A stretch of 64,000 nt of DNA from Pedobacter sp. AK013. Lineage in GTDB: Bacteria > Bacteroidota > Bacteroidia > Sphingobacteriales > Sphingobacteriaceae. The number at the start of each line of letters is the position of its first letter. Position 1 is the first letter of the stretch. A program made the translations under genes and the position numbers. Shown here in pieces: positions 48,682 through 56,603 of this stretch. A model generated the notes under the pieces. The model did no database searches, had not been told where the DNA came from, and saw only the letters and a program-made list of their open reading frames with translations. Location of the stretch: the NCBI RefSeq assembly GCF_014205835.1, contig NZ_JACHCQ010000006.1, positions 1 through 64,000 of the forward strand, written 5' to 3'.

Positions 48682-50994
48682 TTATTTAACCACCGTAAAA
48701 GGAATATATAATCCGAAAGTGATATTTCTACCTGGATTGTAAACACCTAAATTTAGGTTTTCCTGGTCAAAACGGCCTGGTTTAAACCTGCTTAAAGCAT
48801 CGTAATATTTCTGGTTTAACAGGTTGTTAGCCGATACCGATAATTTAACCGGTTGTTTACCCAAATTAAAGGTAGCACCAATACCTGCATTTAATAAAGT
48901 ATAACCGCTGGTTGGTGTTTCGAAAACATCATCAACGCGGGTTTGTTTAAATGCCGAGTTGATGCCTACAGAAAGGTAAGCATCATTTGTGCCTTTAAGT
49001 TTAGGTTCGAAACGTAATTCATTCCTCAATGTTCCGGCAGGAATAAATGAAAGCGGTCTGTTTAAGGTAATGTTCTGTGCATGAACGTATCCAAATGTAT
49101 TTTCGAAGTGGATAAACGGAACCGGGTGGATAGTTAAGCTGGCCTCTGCGCCATAAAGGTTTGCATTTACCTGTCCGTAACGGAAAACATCGTAAAGGGT
49201 GCCGTCTGCTACCCTTTGTTCGCCGTTATTCGATGCATAGATATAGTTGTGGATATAGTTGTTGTATACACTGGCGCTGGCGCTCACAATTTTTCCTTCA
49301 TATTCTAAGGCAGCATCTACCTGGTAACTGCGTTCAGGGTTTAAAGTAGAGTTACCAATCTCGTATCTAAATGTTCCTTCATGTACACCATTAGAGCCTA
49401 ACTCAGCAGGGTTTGGCGCGCGAAAAGCAGAACCTGCGTTGGCTTTAAAGTTCCATTCTTCGTTAAATTGATGGGTGAAACCTAAGGCACCGCTCACATT
49501 GGAAAACTGATTTTTAAACGGTGCAAATCTTTCTTCATCCCCTTCAAAAAGTTGCTTTCCGTTATTTTTCCTGAAATCGTAACGGGCGCCAATACTAAAA
49601 GTGCTGTTCTCCCAGTTTTTCTTTGCATAAGCAAAAACACCTAAGCCAAAAGTATTATAAGCTGGGATTAAAAATTCTGTTCCTTTGTTCTGGCTATGTG
49701 CATCATCTACACTTACGCCAAAAACCGGCTGCCACCCATTGGTTTCGTGGATATAGTATTTCAGGTCTGCATTGTAGGTTTTAAGATCGAAGAATAAAGT
49801 TGGGTCTGGTCCATCTAATTCACGACGCTGGTTTTGTTGATAGCCAAAATCAGCTTTTAAATTGCCATTACCGACAATGAAATTGTTGTTCAGCGCAATT
49901 TTAAAGTGCCTGATATCCTGACGTGGATATTCTAAAGTACGGCTTTTATTATCGTCGTTAGTAAAAGGACTACCATCTTCTTTCACGAAATTTCCGTTCG
50001 CATCCAAAGTCGGATCGTAGAAACCAATATTGTTATGAAAATTAGAAACATTTAAATGGGTATAACCCCAGCTTTTATTTAAACCCACCATACCGCTTAA
50101 ATCGGTTTCGTTAAAGCCCGAATTAGGGAAATACCCTGTTGGTGTTTTAAAAGAATAGGCATTTTTATAGGTTCCACGGGCCCTCCAAACAAAGCCGTTT
50201 TCGTTACCGTTCAACATTAACGAATTGGCAGTAAGCCCGTTGTTGGTTGAGTAATTGGTAATAAATTCCCCCTTTACCTGTCCCTCTGGTGCCGAACTAG
50301 GTTCTAATAAGTTAATTACACCTCCAAGTGCATCAGAGCCGTACATTAATGATGCAGCGCCACGTAATACCTCCACACGATCCGATTTAAACTGATCGAT
50401 TTCGATGCCATGTTCATCGCCCCATTGCTGGCCCTGTTGTTTAATCCCGTCATCTAAAGTTACAATGCGGTTGTAACCTAAACCCCTGATTACAGGTTTG
50501 GAAATAGAAGGGCCGGTAGTGATCTGCGATACACCGGGAATTTTAGTTAATGCATCGATTAAATTTGTCGAGGGCTGCAATAACTGATCCTTGCCAACTA
50601 CCGCAGATGAAGCACTATTTCTTTTGCTGGTACTGCTAATTAAACTCCCTGTAATCACAATTTCTTTTGTTTCTATTGCGGTAGGTTGTAAAGAAAATTC
50701 CAGTCTGGCTACAGTAGCCAGGTTTACTATTTGTGTAGCTGTTTTATAACCTACGTAATGTACCTCAACTAAATAACTTCCTTTCGATGGAAGATTGTTT
50801 ATGGTAAATTCGCCATCAGTATTTGTTGCCGCAGTAACCTTTAAATCAGGGATAAAAATGGTAGCACCTGGTAATGTTTGTTTTGTAGTGGCATCAATAA
50901 CCTTACCTTTTATATCTTTTAGTAGGGCGGCGAAAGCGGTATTGCCTAATAATGTATATAGAATTACCAAGCCAATAAGCTGTAATTTTTTCAT
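48682..50994 (-). CDS. TonB-dependent outer-membrane receptor
   Basis: A 770-residue receptor. A signal peptide (1-22, ending AFA) is followed by a carboxypeptidase-regulatory-like domain (about 28-112, KGKVIDATTKQTLPGATIFI), the plug (about 130-235, IRGLGYNRIVTLDDGIKQQG and RGAASLMYGSDALGGVINLL) and a beta-barrel ending in a phenylalanine-rich strand (GRNITFGLYIPF). The plug pattern resembles metal-type receptors such as ZnuD relatives. A His/Cys-rich exported protein gene lies upstream in the same direction, supporting metal uptake. The substrate is inferred, not proven. Confidence 0.9.
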   Translation of the reverse strand: MKKLQLIGLVILYTLLGNTAFAALLKDIKGKVIDATTKQTLPGATIFIPDLKVTAATNTDGEFTINNLPSKGSYLVEVHYVGYKTATQIVNLATVARLEFSLQPTAIETKEIVITGSLISSTSKRNSASSAVVGKDQLLQPSTNLIDALTKIPGVSQITTGPSISKPVIRGLGYNRIVTLDDGIKQQGQQWGDEHGIEIDQFKSDRVEVLRGAASLMYGSDALGGVINLLEPSSAPEGQVKGEFITNYSTNNGLTANSLMLNGNENGFVWRARGTYKNAYSFKTPTGYFPNSGFNETDLSGMVGLNKSWGYTHLNVSNFHNNIGFYDPTLDANGNFVKEDGSPFTNDDNKSRTLEYPRQDIRHFKIALNNNFIVGNGNLKADFGYQQNQRRELDGPDPTLFFDLKTYNADLKYYIHETNGWQPVFGVSVDDAHSQNKGTEFLIPAYNTFGLGVFAYAKKNWENSTFSIGARYDFRKNNGKQLFEGDEERFAPFKNQFSNVSGALGFTHQFNEEWNFKANAGSAFRAPNPAELGSNGVHEGTFRYEIGNSTLNPERSYQVDAALEYEGKIVSASASVYNNYIHNYIYASNNGEQRVADGTLYDVFRYGQVNANLYGAEASLTIHPVPFIHFENTFGYVHAQNITLNRPLSFIPAGTLRNELRFEPKLKGTNDAYLSVGINSAFKQTRVDDVFETPTSGYTLLNAGIGATFNLGKQPVKLSVSANNLLNQKYYDALSRFKPGRFDQENLNLGVYNPGRNITFGLYIPFTVVK

Positions 50995-51107
50995 TTGTTG
51001 TGTGTAAATAAAAATGATCGAAAAGCCAAAACATTAACTGATGAGGCTAGTTTTAGTTTTTCAAATAAATAATTTAATTAAGCGCGAATGCGCTTGAAAA
51101 GAAAAAA

Positions 51108-51440
51108 TTAAGCTAAAGGAGGACCACGTAAGCAGGTGCGCTTTATTTGGGTAAAGGCATTCCTTAATGTAGGTTCAGTGCGATTGAAAATTTTGGCTGA
51201 TAGGAAGATTCTGTAAATATGGTGCGTTTGCACATAATTTTTTTCAAAGCTGGCATTACAGATCAAACAGGTATCGCCATGTGCCTGCACGTGACTTAAG
51301 TGTTTACAATGCAATTCTTTTTGTACAACCGGAATAGGATTGTGGTGGTGGAGTACACTCCATGGAGTTAAGGCAATAGCAAACACGATCAGCATAATTG
51401 CTGATAAATATTTTTTAATGTTTTGTCTATGCTTTTTCAA
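51108..51440 (-). CDS. Small His/Cys-rich exported protein
   Basis: A 110-residue protein with a signal-type N-terminus (about 1-28, KYLSAIMLIVFAIALTPWSVL) followed by metal-ligand-like clusters: LHHHNPIP, ELHCKHLSHVQAHGDTCLIC and VQTHHIYRIF. The end reads LRGPPLA, a terminal pattern I recall from similar small proteins next to TonB receptors in Bacteroidota. It is 113 bases upstream of the receptor gene on the same strand, probably the same operon. It could bind or sense zinc, copper or a related metal. No established function. Confidence 0.7.
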   Translation of the reverse strand: MKKHRQNIKKYLSAIMLIVFAIALTPWSVLHHHNPIPVVQKELHCKHLSHVQAHGDTCLICNASFEKNYVQTHHIYRIFLSAKIFNRTEPTLRNAFTQIKRTCLRGPPLA

Positions 51441-51537
51441 CGGAGCAAAAGTAGTAATTCCTAAGCAATTATATATATTTACAAAGTAACATTGCTTTTA
51501 TAAGTGTTGTGACCTAATATTTTATCAATGGTTTAAC

Positions 51538-52128
51538 ATGATGAACCAACAATTAATGAAATTTATCAGGAAAAATATATTTAACACTTTATTTGTTGTC
51601 TTTCTTTTGGTAATTGTTTTCGTACCAGATGTGAAAGCATTTTTTATTAAGGGGTTAATGGAAATCGGTTTTTATAAACCCAATGTCGAAACACCAAAGG
51701 AAAATATTCCAGGTCTTAACGGGATTCGCTTTAAAGATGCCAAAGGAAATGTGATTGATCTTGGCGATTTAAAGGGTAAAGTTATTTTTCTCAACTTTTG
51801 GGCAACCTGGTGCCCACCATGCAGGGCTGAAATGCCTTCCATCAATAAGCTTTACGCCAAATTTAAAGATGATAAAGGTATCATTTTCATTTTTGCTGAT
51901 GCCGATGGAGACTTTTCAAAATCAGGTAAATTTATGTACGACCGTAAATATGCAATGCCAGTTTATAAAGTTGAAAGTGATATTCCGGAAAAAGTATTTG
52001 CGGGCACTTTACCTACAACTGTCATTTTTGATAAACAAGGTCGGTTATCCTTCCGGCATGAAGGAGTAGCCAATTATGCAGACCAAAAGATTGTTGATTT
52101 CATCAATAAATTAAAAGGTAGCCTTTAG
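51538..52128 (+). CDS. TlpA-like membrane-anchored thioredoxin
   Basis: A 196-residue protein with an N-terminal membrane anchor (about residues 15-32, IFNTLFVVFLLVIVFVPDV) and a thioredoxin fold facing the periplasm (about 60-196). The redox site is WCPPC within FWATWCPPCRAEMPS, and the cis-proline is in GTLPTTVIF. This is the TlpA/ResA-type AhpC-TSA/redoxin group that reduces disulfides, often for cytochrome c or metalloprotein maturation. It is divergent from the His/Cys-rich gene with a 97-base gap; a shared metal/redox role is possible but unproven. Start could also be the second Met codon. Confidence 0.9.
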   Translation: MMNQQLMKFIRKNIFNTLFVVFLLVIVFVPDVKAFFIKGLMEIGFYKPNVETPKENIPGLNGIRFKDAKGNVIDLGDLKGKVIFLNFWATWCPPCRAEMPSINKLYAKFKDDKGIIFIFADADGDFSKSGKFMYDRKYAMPVYKVESDIPEKVFAGTLPTTVIFDKQGRLSFRHEGVANYADQKIVDFINKLKGSL

Positions 52129-52195
52129 CCTCCATCACTATTAAGACTTTTCAGGTTTTTTAAGGATCGAATTTGATGCTGAAATGATATTTGCA

Positions 52196-52228
52196 TTTGC
52201 AATATATGTAGTTAACTACATATATTTG
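52196..52228 (+). promoter_or_regulatory. Promoter of the GNAT-marR operon
   Basis: TTTG (52196-52199), 21 bases, TATATTTG (52221-52228): both elements match the Bacteroidota promoter pattern at ideal spacing. The start codon is at 52247. Confidence 0.75.
52201..52226. promoter_or_regulatory. 26-bp perfect palindrome, MarR operator candidate
   Basis: The sequence from AATATATGTAG (52201) to its exact complement CTACATATATT (ending 52226) is a perfect palindrome centred on GTTAAC. It fills the space between the -33 and -7 elements and overlaps the -7 box, so a bound MarR dimer would block RNA polymerase. Confidence 0.8.
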
Positions 52229-52246
52229 TGTTTATAATGATCAGCG

Positions 52247-52744
52247 ATGCAAAACGAATTTAAAATTGAACGGTTAGATAATCAATTCTGTGAAGCGATT
52301 ATCGGGTTGATTCTTCCCATCCAACAAATAGAATTTAATGTAGATATCGATCTGGCTGCACAGCCTGATCTCTTGGATATCGAAAAACACTATGATGCTA
52401 CGGGTGGTGCTTTCTGGGGTGCCAAATTAAATGGCGAATTGATTGGGACTATTGCTTTAATTGCTGTACCCGAGCATCAGTCAGGAGCAATCAGAAAAAT
52501 GTTTGTTAAAAAGGAATTCCGCGGGAAAGATTTGGGTGTTGCACAGGCTTTGCTGAAAACGCTTTTAGCCTACTGCGTAAATAACAACCTGAATAAAGTA
52601 TATTTGGGCACCAAAGACATACTACAAGCCGCCTGTCGCTTTTACGAGCGAAACGGGTTTAAACAAGTGGATATGAAAGATCTTCCGGTTTATTTTCCCC
52701 GGATGGCTGTAGACAATGTGTTTTATAGCTTGGATTTAAAATAA
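52247..52744 (+). CDS. GNAT-family N-acetyltransferase
   Basis: A 165-residue acetyltransferase. The acetyl-CoA loop reads IRKMFVKKEFRGKDLGVAQALL (about 82-103, R/Q-x-x-G-x-G/A-like), preceded by GTIALIAV and followed by YLGTKDILQAACRFYERNGF. It would transfer an acetyl group from acetyl-CoA to an amine on a small molecule, peptide or protein. The marR gene starts five bases after its stop, suggesting detoxification of the compound that relieves MarR repression. Acceptor unknown. Confidence 0.88.
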   Translation: MQNEFKIERLDNQFCEAIIGLILPIQQIEFNVDIDLAAQPDLLDIEKHYDATGGAFWGAKLNGELIGTIALIAVPEHQSGAIRKMFVKKEFRGKDLGVAQALLKTLLAYCVNNNLNKVYLGTKDILQAACRFYERNGFKQVDMKDLPVYFPRMAVDNVFYSLDLK

Positions 52745-52749
52745 ATTTA

Positions 52750-53232
52750 ATGGAACAAAATGTAATTGATGCTTCTGGTTTATTGGCTATTTCTACGCGT
52801 TTGCAAAGGCTGAGCGACCAGATCCGTAAAGATGGTTTGTTGATTTATAAAGCATTCGGGATCGATTTTCAGCCGAAATGGTTTCCAGTACTGTATACTT
52901 TGTATAAAAAATCGACCATGAGCGTGGTTTCCTTATCTGACGAAATTGGTTATGCACATCCATCTACCATCAGTTTATTAAAAGAGCTGGAGAAAGAGAA
53001 ACTAATCCGCTCTAAAAAGGATAAGGTTGATACCCGGAAACGGTTGGTTGAACTTACAGAAAAGGGTATAACACTTCTTTCTACCATGGAACCTGTTTGG
53101 GACGTAATTATTAAAGCTACAGCAGAAATTACAAACACTCAAAATAACTTAATGAAAGCTATAAACGAGGTTGAAGCAGCATTAAAGGAAAAAAGCTTTC
53201 TACAGCGGGCAGAGCTTTATATTAAAAAATGA
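52750..53232 (+). CDS. MarR-family regulator
   Basis: A 160-residue winged-helix regulator. The DNA-binding region spans about 45-115: MSVVSLSDEIGYAHPSTISLLKELEKEKLIRSKKDKVDTRKRLVELTEKG with the typical wing DTRKRLVELTEKG. MarR proteins bind palindromes as dimers and release on ligand binding. The 26-bp palindrome in its own operon promoter is the likely target. Co-transcribed with the GNAT gene, it probably represses its own operon. Confidence 0.9.
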   Translation: MEQNVIDASGLLAISTRLQRLSDQIRKDGLLIYKAFGIDFQPKWFPVLYTLYKKSTMSVVSLSDEIGYAHPSTISLLKELEKEKLIRSKKDKVDTRKRLVELTEKGITLLSTMEPVWDVIIKATAEITNTQNNLMKAINEVEAALKEKSFLQRAELYIKK

Positions 53233-53281
53233 TAGAACGATTGAGTGAGTGAATTTGAGTGGGGTTAACCAATGATTTTGC

Positions 53282-53289
53282 TATTTTTG
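53282..53289 (+). promoter_or_regulatory. -7 promoter element of the nucleoid protein gene
   Basis: TATTTTTG matches TAnnTTTG and ends five bases before the ATG at 53295, implying a nearly leaderless transcript. A TTTG at 53254-53257 is 24 bases upstream. Confidence 0.45.
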
Positions 53290-53294
53290 CCCCC

Positions 53295-54353
53295 ATGATT
53301 TCATTTTTCGAGGCTTCACTTAAGCAACTTTCTATCCACCATACAGGCAATAAATTGCTTGAGGAGTATTATAAATTATCTGATGCACCTTTAAAAATTG
53401 AGGATGAAATATTGGGAAACCTGCTGATGCAGTATTTCTTAAAACCTTTTGAAAAGGTAAATGAAGTCTACCGTTTTTATCACCCTAATGATAATTTAGA
53501 ACTGAACGAAGTATTCCATTTTGCTCACGAAATTTTCGAAAACAACGCGCTTTTTCACGAAGATTCGCAGCAACTCGCCAAGCATTTATACGATGTAGCC
53601 AACCACCCAAAAATTAAATCGGGAGAATTGTACGTGGCTTATTTCGAAAAAGTGCAGATAGAAGGCGAACAGTTGGATGTGATTGGAATTTTTAAATCAG
53701 AAACAAAAGATACCTACTTAAAAGTTTATCCTGAACAGGATGGCTTTAATGTAAGTTATGAGCAAGAAGCTATTAGCATTAATAAGTTGGATAAAGGCTG
53801 CTTGATTTTTAATGTAGACAGGGAAGAAGGCTACAAAGTTGTGGTATTGGATCAATCGAAAAGCAGCAACGATTCTGCCGTTTATTGGAAAGATGAATTC
53901 TTGAAACTGAAAATCAGGAACGATAGTTATAACCAAACCAATAATGTGCTGGGGGTTTACAAAAATTTCGTCACACAGAAGCTGGATGATGACTATGAAA
54001 TCAGCAAAGCGGACAAAATCGATCTCTTAAATCGCTCTATGAAGTATTTCAAAGAGAAAGAAACCTTTGATATTGAAGAATTCGGTAATGAGGTAATTGG
54101 CAACGCCGAAGGGATAGAATCGTTCAAAAACTATAAGAAAAACTATGAGCAGGAGTTCGAAAGCCCGATAGCAGATCATTTTGAAATTGCCGAATCTGCT
54201 GTAAAAAAACAGGCCCGTGCTTATAAAAGTGTGTTAAAACTGGATAAGAACTTCCACATCTATATCCATGGTAATAAAGATATGATCGAGAAAGGTTACG
54301 ATGATGATAAATCGATGAACTTTTATAAAGTGTATTTTAGGGAAGAGGAGTAG
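53295..54353 (+). CDS. Nucleoid-associated protein (NdpA/YejK family)
   Basis: A 352-residue protein from the ATG at 53295 (MISFFEASLKQLSIHHTGNK); an in-frame start at 53259 would precede the promoter box. Features of the 37-kDa nucleoid-associated family include the SIHHTGNK start, LMQYFLKPF, a central GELYVAYF region and the C-terminal NFHIYIHGNKDMIEKGYDD. Members bind DNA and are found in many bacteria; precise function is unclear. It is monocistronic. Confidence 0.88.
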   Translation: MISFFEASLKQLSIHHTGNKLLEEYYKLSDAPLKIEDEILGNLLMQYFLKPFEKVNEVYRFYHPNDNLELNEVFHFAHEIFENNALFHEDSQQLAKHLYDVANHPKIKSGELYVAYFEKVQIEGEQLDVIGIFKSETKDTYLKVYPEQDGFNVSYEQEAISINKLDKGCLIFNVDREEGYKVVVLDQSKSSNDSAVYWKDEFLKLKIRNDSYNQTNNVLGVYKNFVTQKLDDDYEISKADKIDLLNRSMKYFKEKETFDIEEFGNEVIGNAEGIESFKNYKKNYEQEFESPIADHFEIAESAVKKQARAYKSVLKLDKNFHIYIHGNKDMIEKGYDDDKSMNFYKVYFREEE

Positions 54354-54373
54354 GTTTTAGGCTGTAGTCCATA

Positions 54374-54391
54374 GTCTTCAGTCATGAGTCC
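54374..54391 (+). repeat. 18-bp direct repeat, left flank of the RAYT cassette
   Basis: GTCTTCAGTCATGAGTCC occurs here and identically at 55148-55165, outside the inverted REP hairpins. It may mark the target or part of a low-complexity host repeat into which the cassette inserted. Confidence 0.75.
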
Positions 54392-54401
54392 GACTTTAAT
54401 C

Positions 54402-54430
54402 CCTCGGTCTGTGTCCCCACAGACCGAAAC
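54402..54430 (+). repeat. REP hairpin, left inverted repeat of the RAYT cassette
   Basis: CGGTCTGTG, loop TCCC, CACAGACCG make a perfect 9-bp stem. With its flanks (CCT and AAAC) it is repeated in inverted orientation at 55114-55142 with one mismatch in 29 bases. Confidence 0.85.
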
Positions 54431-54551
54431 AATCTTTATTTAACAGATTCTAACTTCATTTCTTATTGGTTATTGTGCTGTGAGGATGCTGACCAAGGAT
54501 AAGTGTATATTCTTCTTGAAAGGAATTGAAGTTAATTTTCTATTTTTAATA

Positions 54552-55112
54552 ATGGGAAAAGACATCTTTAGACAAGATCGTAATTCAATGATGCTTTTGG
54601 ATGAAGTCTATTTTTGGACGGATACGGTTAAAGATTGGAAGAAGATATTTTTATCAGACAGGTATAAAATAGTAGTAATTGATACTTTAAGGGAATTAGT
54701 TAATAGAAAAAAGATTATCGTTTATGCTTTTGTAATTATGCCAAATCATTTACATTTAATATGGCAAATGATTGAAACTAATGGAAAAGAAATGCCTCAT
54801 GCAAGTTTTAATAAATTTACTTCCCACCAGATTTTTCAAGATTTGAAGGTTCATCATCCAGATATATTGCCGCATTTTAAAGTATCAGATGCAGAAAGAA
54901 ATTTTCGTCTATGGCAAAGAGATCCGTTAGCTATTCTTATGGATACGCAGGATAAACTTGAACAAAAAATAAATTACACCCACTTCAATCCATTACAGGA
55001 AAGATGGCAGTTATGCGAAAAACCTGAAGATCATGAATGGTCATCTGCTAGGTTTTATGAAAAAGGAATAGATAATTTTGGGTTCTTAACGGATTATAGG
55101 GACGTTTTATAG
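54552..55112 (+). CDS. REP-associated tyrosine transposase (RAYT)
   Basis: A 186-residue Y1/HUH transposase from the ATG at 54552 (MGKDIFRQDRNSMMLLDEVYFWTDTV); starts at 54480 (GTG) or 54486 add residues in front of the fold. The HUH motif is present as MPNHLHLIW, and the nucleophile is probably the tyrosine of KINYTHFNPLQERW (equivalent to YIHNNP in relatives), followed by PEDHEWSSARFY. The domain is intact, with no stop or frameshift, so it may be active. It is flanked by inverted REP hairpins, its likely substrates. Confidence 0.9.
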   Translation: MGKDIFRQDRNSMMLLDEVYFWTDTVKDWKKIFLSDRYKIVVIDTLRELVNRKKIIVYAFVIMPNHLHLIWQMIETNGKEMPHASFNKFTSHQIFQDLKVHHPDILPHFKVSDAERNFRLWQRDPLAILMDTQDKLEQKINYTHFNPLQERWQLCEKPEDHEWSSARFYEKGIDNFGFLTDYRDVL

Positions 55113-55113
55113 C

Positions 55114-55142
55114 GTTTCGGCCTGTGGGGACACAGACCGAGG
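55114..55142 (-). repeat. REP hairpin, right inverted repeat of the RAYT cassette
   Basis: TTTCGGCCTGTGGGGACACAGACCGAGG region: the inverted counterpart of 54402-54430, beginning right after the transposase stop. The stem has one G-T mismatch compared with the left copy. Confidence 0.85.
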
Positions 55143-55147
55143 ATTGG

Positions 55148-55165
55148 GTCTTCAGTCATGAGTCC
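55148..55165 (+). repeat. 18-bp direct repeat, right flank of the RAYT cassette
   Basis: Identical to 54374-54391. Confidence 0.75.
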
Positions 55166-55182
55166 AAAGTCGCCACTCCAAA

Positions 55183-56529
55183 CTAAATCCTCTGTTGTGC
55201 CTTTAACGCCAAGTACTGATTAATTACGTTAACTGTAAGCTTTTGTGGTGGAGTAAGGATGGCTAAAATGCCATGTTTGTTAAGCTCTTTAACCATTAGT
55301 TTTTTCTCGTAAATAAATTTCTCCGCGATGGTTTTGTGGTAAATTCCTTCTACGTCCTTAGCGGGTTCTGTACTTAATTCTTTTAGTTCGGTGTTTTCGA
55401 AAAATACAACCACCAGTAAGTGGTATTTGGCGATTCTTTTTAAATATGGTAACTGTCTTTGCAGAGCAGATAAGCTTTCGAAATTGGTAAAGAAAACCAA
55501 AAGGCTGCGTTGTTTTACTACGGAACGTATTGCTGAATATAATGCCTCGAGATTACTTTCAAGGTATCTTGTTTTTTCTTTATAAAGTACGTTTACCATA
55601 CTGCCGAGCTGCGAAGCCTTACGATCTGCAGGTACAATAGATCCTATATTTTCAGATATCGTAATTAAACCAGCCTTATCTTCCTTAAGCATGGCCACTT
55701 TCGAGAGCGCAACAGTGGCATTGATAGCATAATCGAGTAGGCTTAATCCTTCAAAAGGCATACGCATTACACGCGATTTATCAATAACGCAATAAACATT
55801 CTGCGATTTCTCGTCTGTATAGGTATTGACCATTAAACTGCCTTTTCTGGCCGTAGCTTTCCAGTTAATGGTTCGGATATCGTCGCCACCCACATAATTT
55901 TTAATCTGGTCAAATTCACTGCTTTGTCCAACTTTCCTGATCTTTTTAATCCCGAATTCTGTTAAATAGCGTGAAGCGGCCATCAATTCATATTGGCCGA
56001 GATTAATAAACGAAGGAAAAACAGGTAGTATCTTAGCGCCGTCGAAATTGTATCGTCGGCAAATCAAACCCAGGGGCGAGCTAACGTAGGCCCTAATAAA
56101 GCCAAAATCATATTCGCCACGCTTTGTTGGGCGCAGGTTGTAGTGGATCGATTTCACTTCAGTAGATTTTAAGTGAAGTTTAAAATCTTTATCCCGGAGT
56201 TGAAACTGAAAAGGCACCTCATCAATCACCCTGGCATTTATCCCAAAACCATAACTGTTCTTGATTTCGATCTGTATCGGATTTTCATCGCCATTACTCA
56301 AACGTTTTGAAGTAATTCTTTTAGCATTAACCCCTTGAGTATTTCGGTATAGAATAAAAATATCGATAAAAAATAGAACGAAAACAGCACCAGTGGCAAT
56401 TTCAGGGATATCGCCGATCCATGCAAAAAAGAATTTCAACAAGAAAAGTACAATACAGCAGCCTAAAACCGCGAATAAACGATCGGTTAGGAATAGATTG
56501 TTATAATATTGCTGAAAGAATTTTTTCAA
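55183..56529 (-). CDS. DUF58-domain protein
   Basis: A 448-residue protein with two N-terminal membrane helices (about 20-60) and a DUF58/vWA-like domain. The hallmark GGDDIRTINWKATARKGSLMV is at about 210-230, followed by a vWA-like fold (VYCVIDKSRVM). It is the last gene of a six-gene operon with a MoxR ATPase, the usual partner. MoxR/DUF58 systems are thought to act in assembly or metal insertion of envelope complexes. The precise target here is unknown. Confidence 0.9.
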   Translation of the reverse strand: MKKFFQQYYNNLFLTDRLFAVLGCCIVLFLLKFFFAWIGDIPEIATGAVFVLFFIDIFILYRNTQGVNAKRITSKRLSNGDENPIQIEIKNSYGFGINARVIDEVPFQFQLRDKDFKLHLKSTEVKSIHYNLRPTKRGEYDFGFIRAYVSSPLGLICRRYNFDGAKILPVFPSFINLGQYELMAASRYLTEFGIKKIRKVGQSSEFDQIKNYVGGDDIRTINWKATARKGSLMVNTYTDEKSQNVYCVIDKSRVMRMPFEGLSLLDYAINATVALSKVAMLKEDKAGLITISENIGSIVPADRKASQLGSMVNVLYKEKTRYLESNLEALYSAIRSVVKQRSLLVFFTNFESLSALQRQLPYLKRIAKYHLLVVVFFENTELKELSTEPAKDVEGIYHKTIAEKFIYEKKLMVKELNKHGILAILTPPQKLTVNVINQYLALKAQQRI

Positions 56530-56603
56530 TGTTGCTTAATCGGTTAATTGTTTAAACTGGTTAACTGCTCTGGCTCGTATCACTCCGGACCCCTGACTTC
56601 GAA

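Larger units (their letters stand above)
54374..55165 (+). mobile_element. Compact REP-RAYT cassette
   Basis: A 792-base unit with 18-bp direct repeats at the ends, 29-bp inverted REP hairpins inside them and a single Y1-type transposase gene. This is the known architecture of REP-associated tyrosine transposases, which process REP palindromes as single-stranded DNA. Boundaries are judged by the repeats. Confidence 0.75.
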
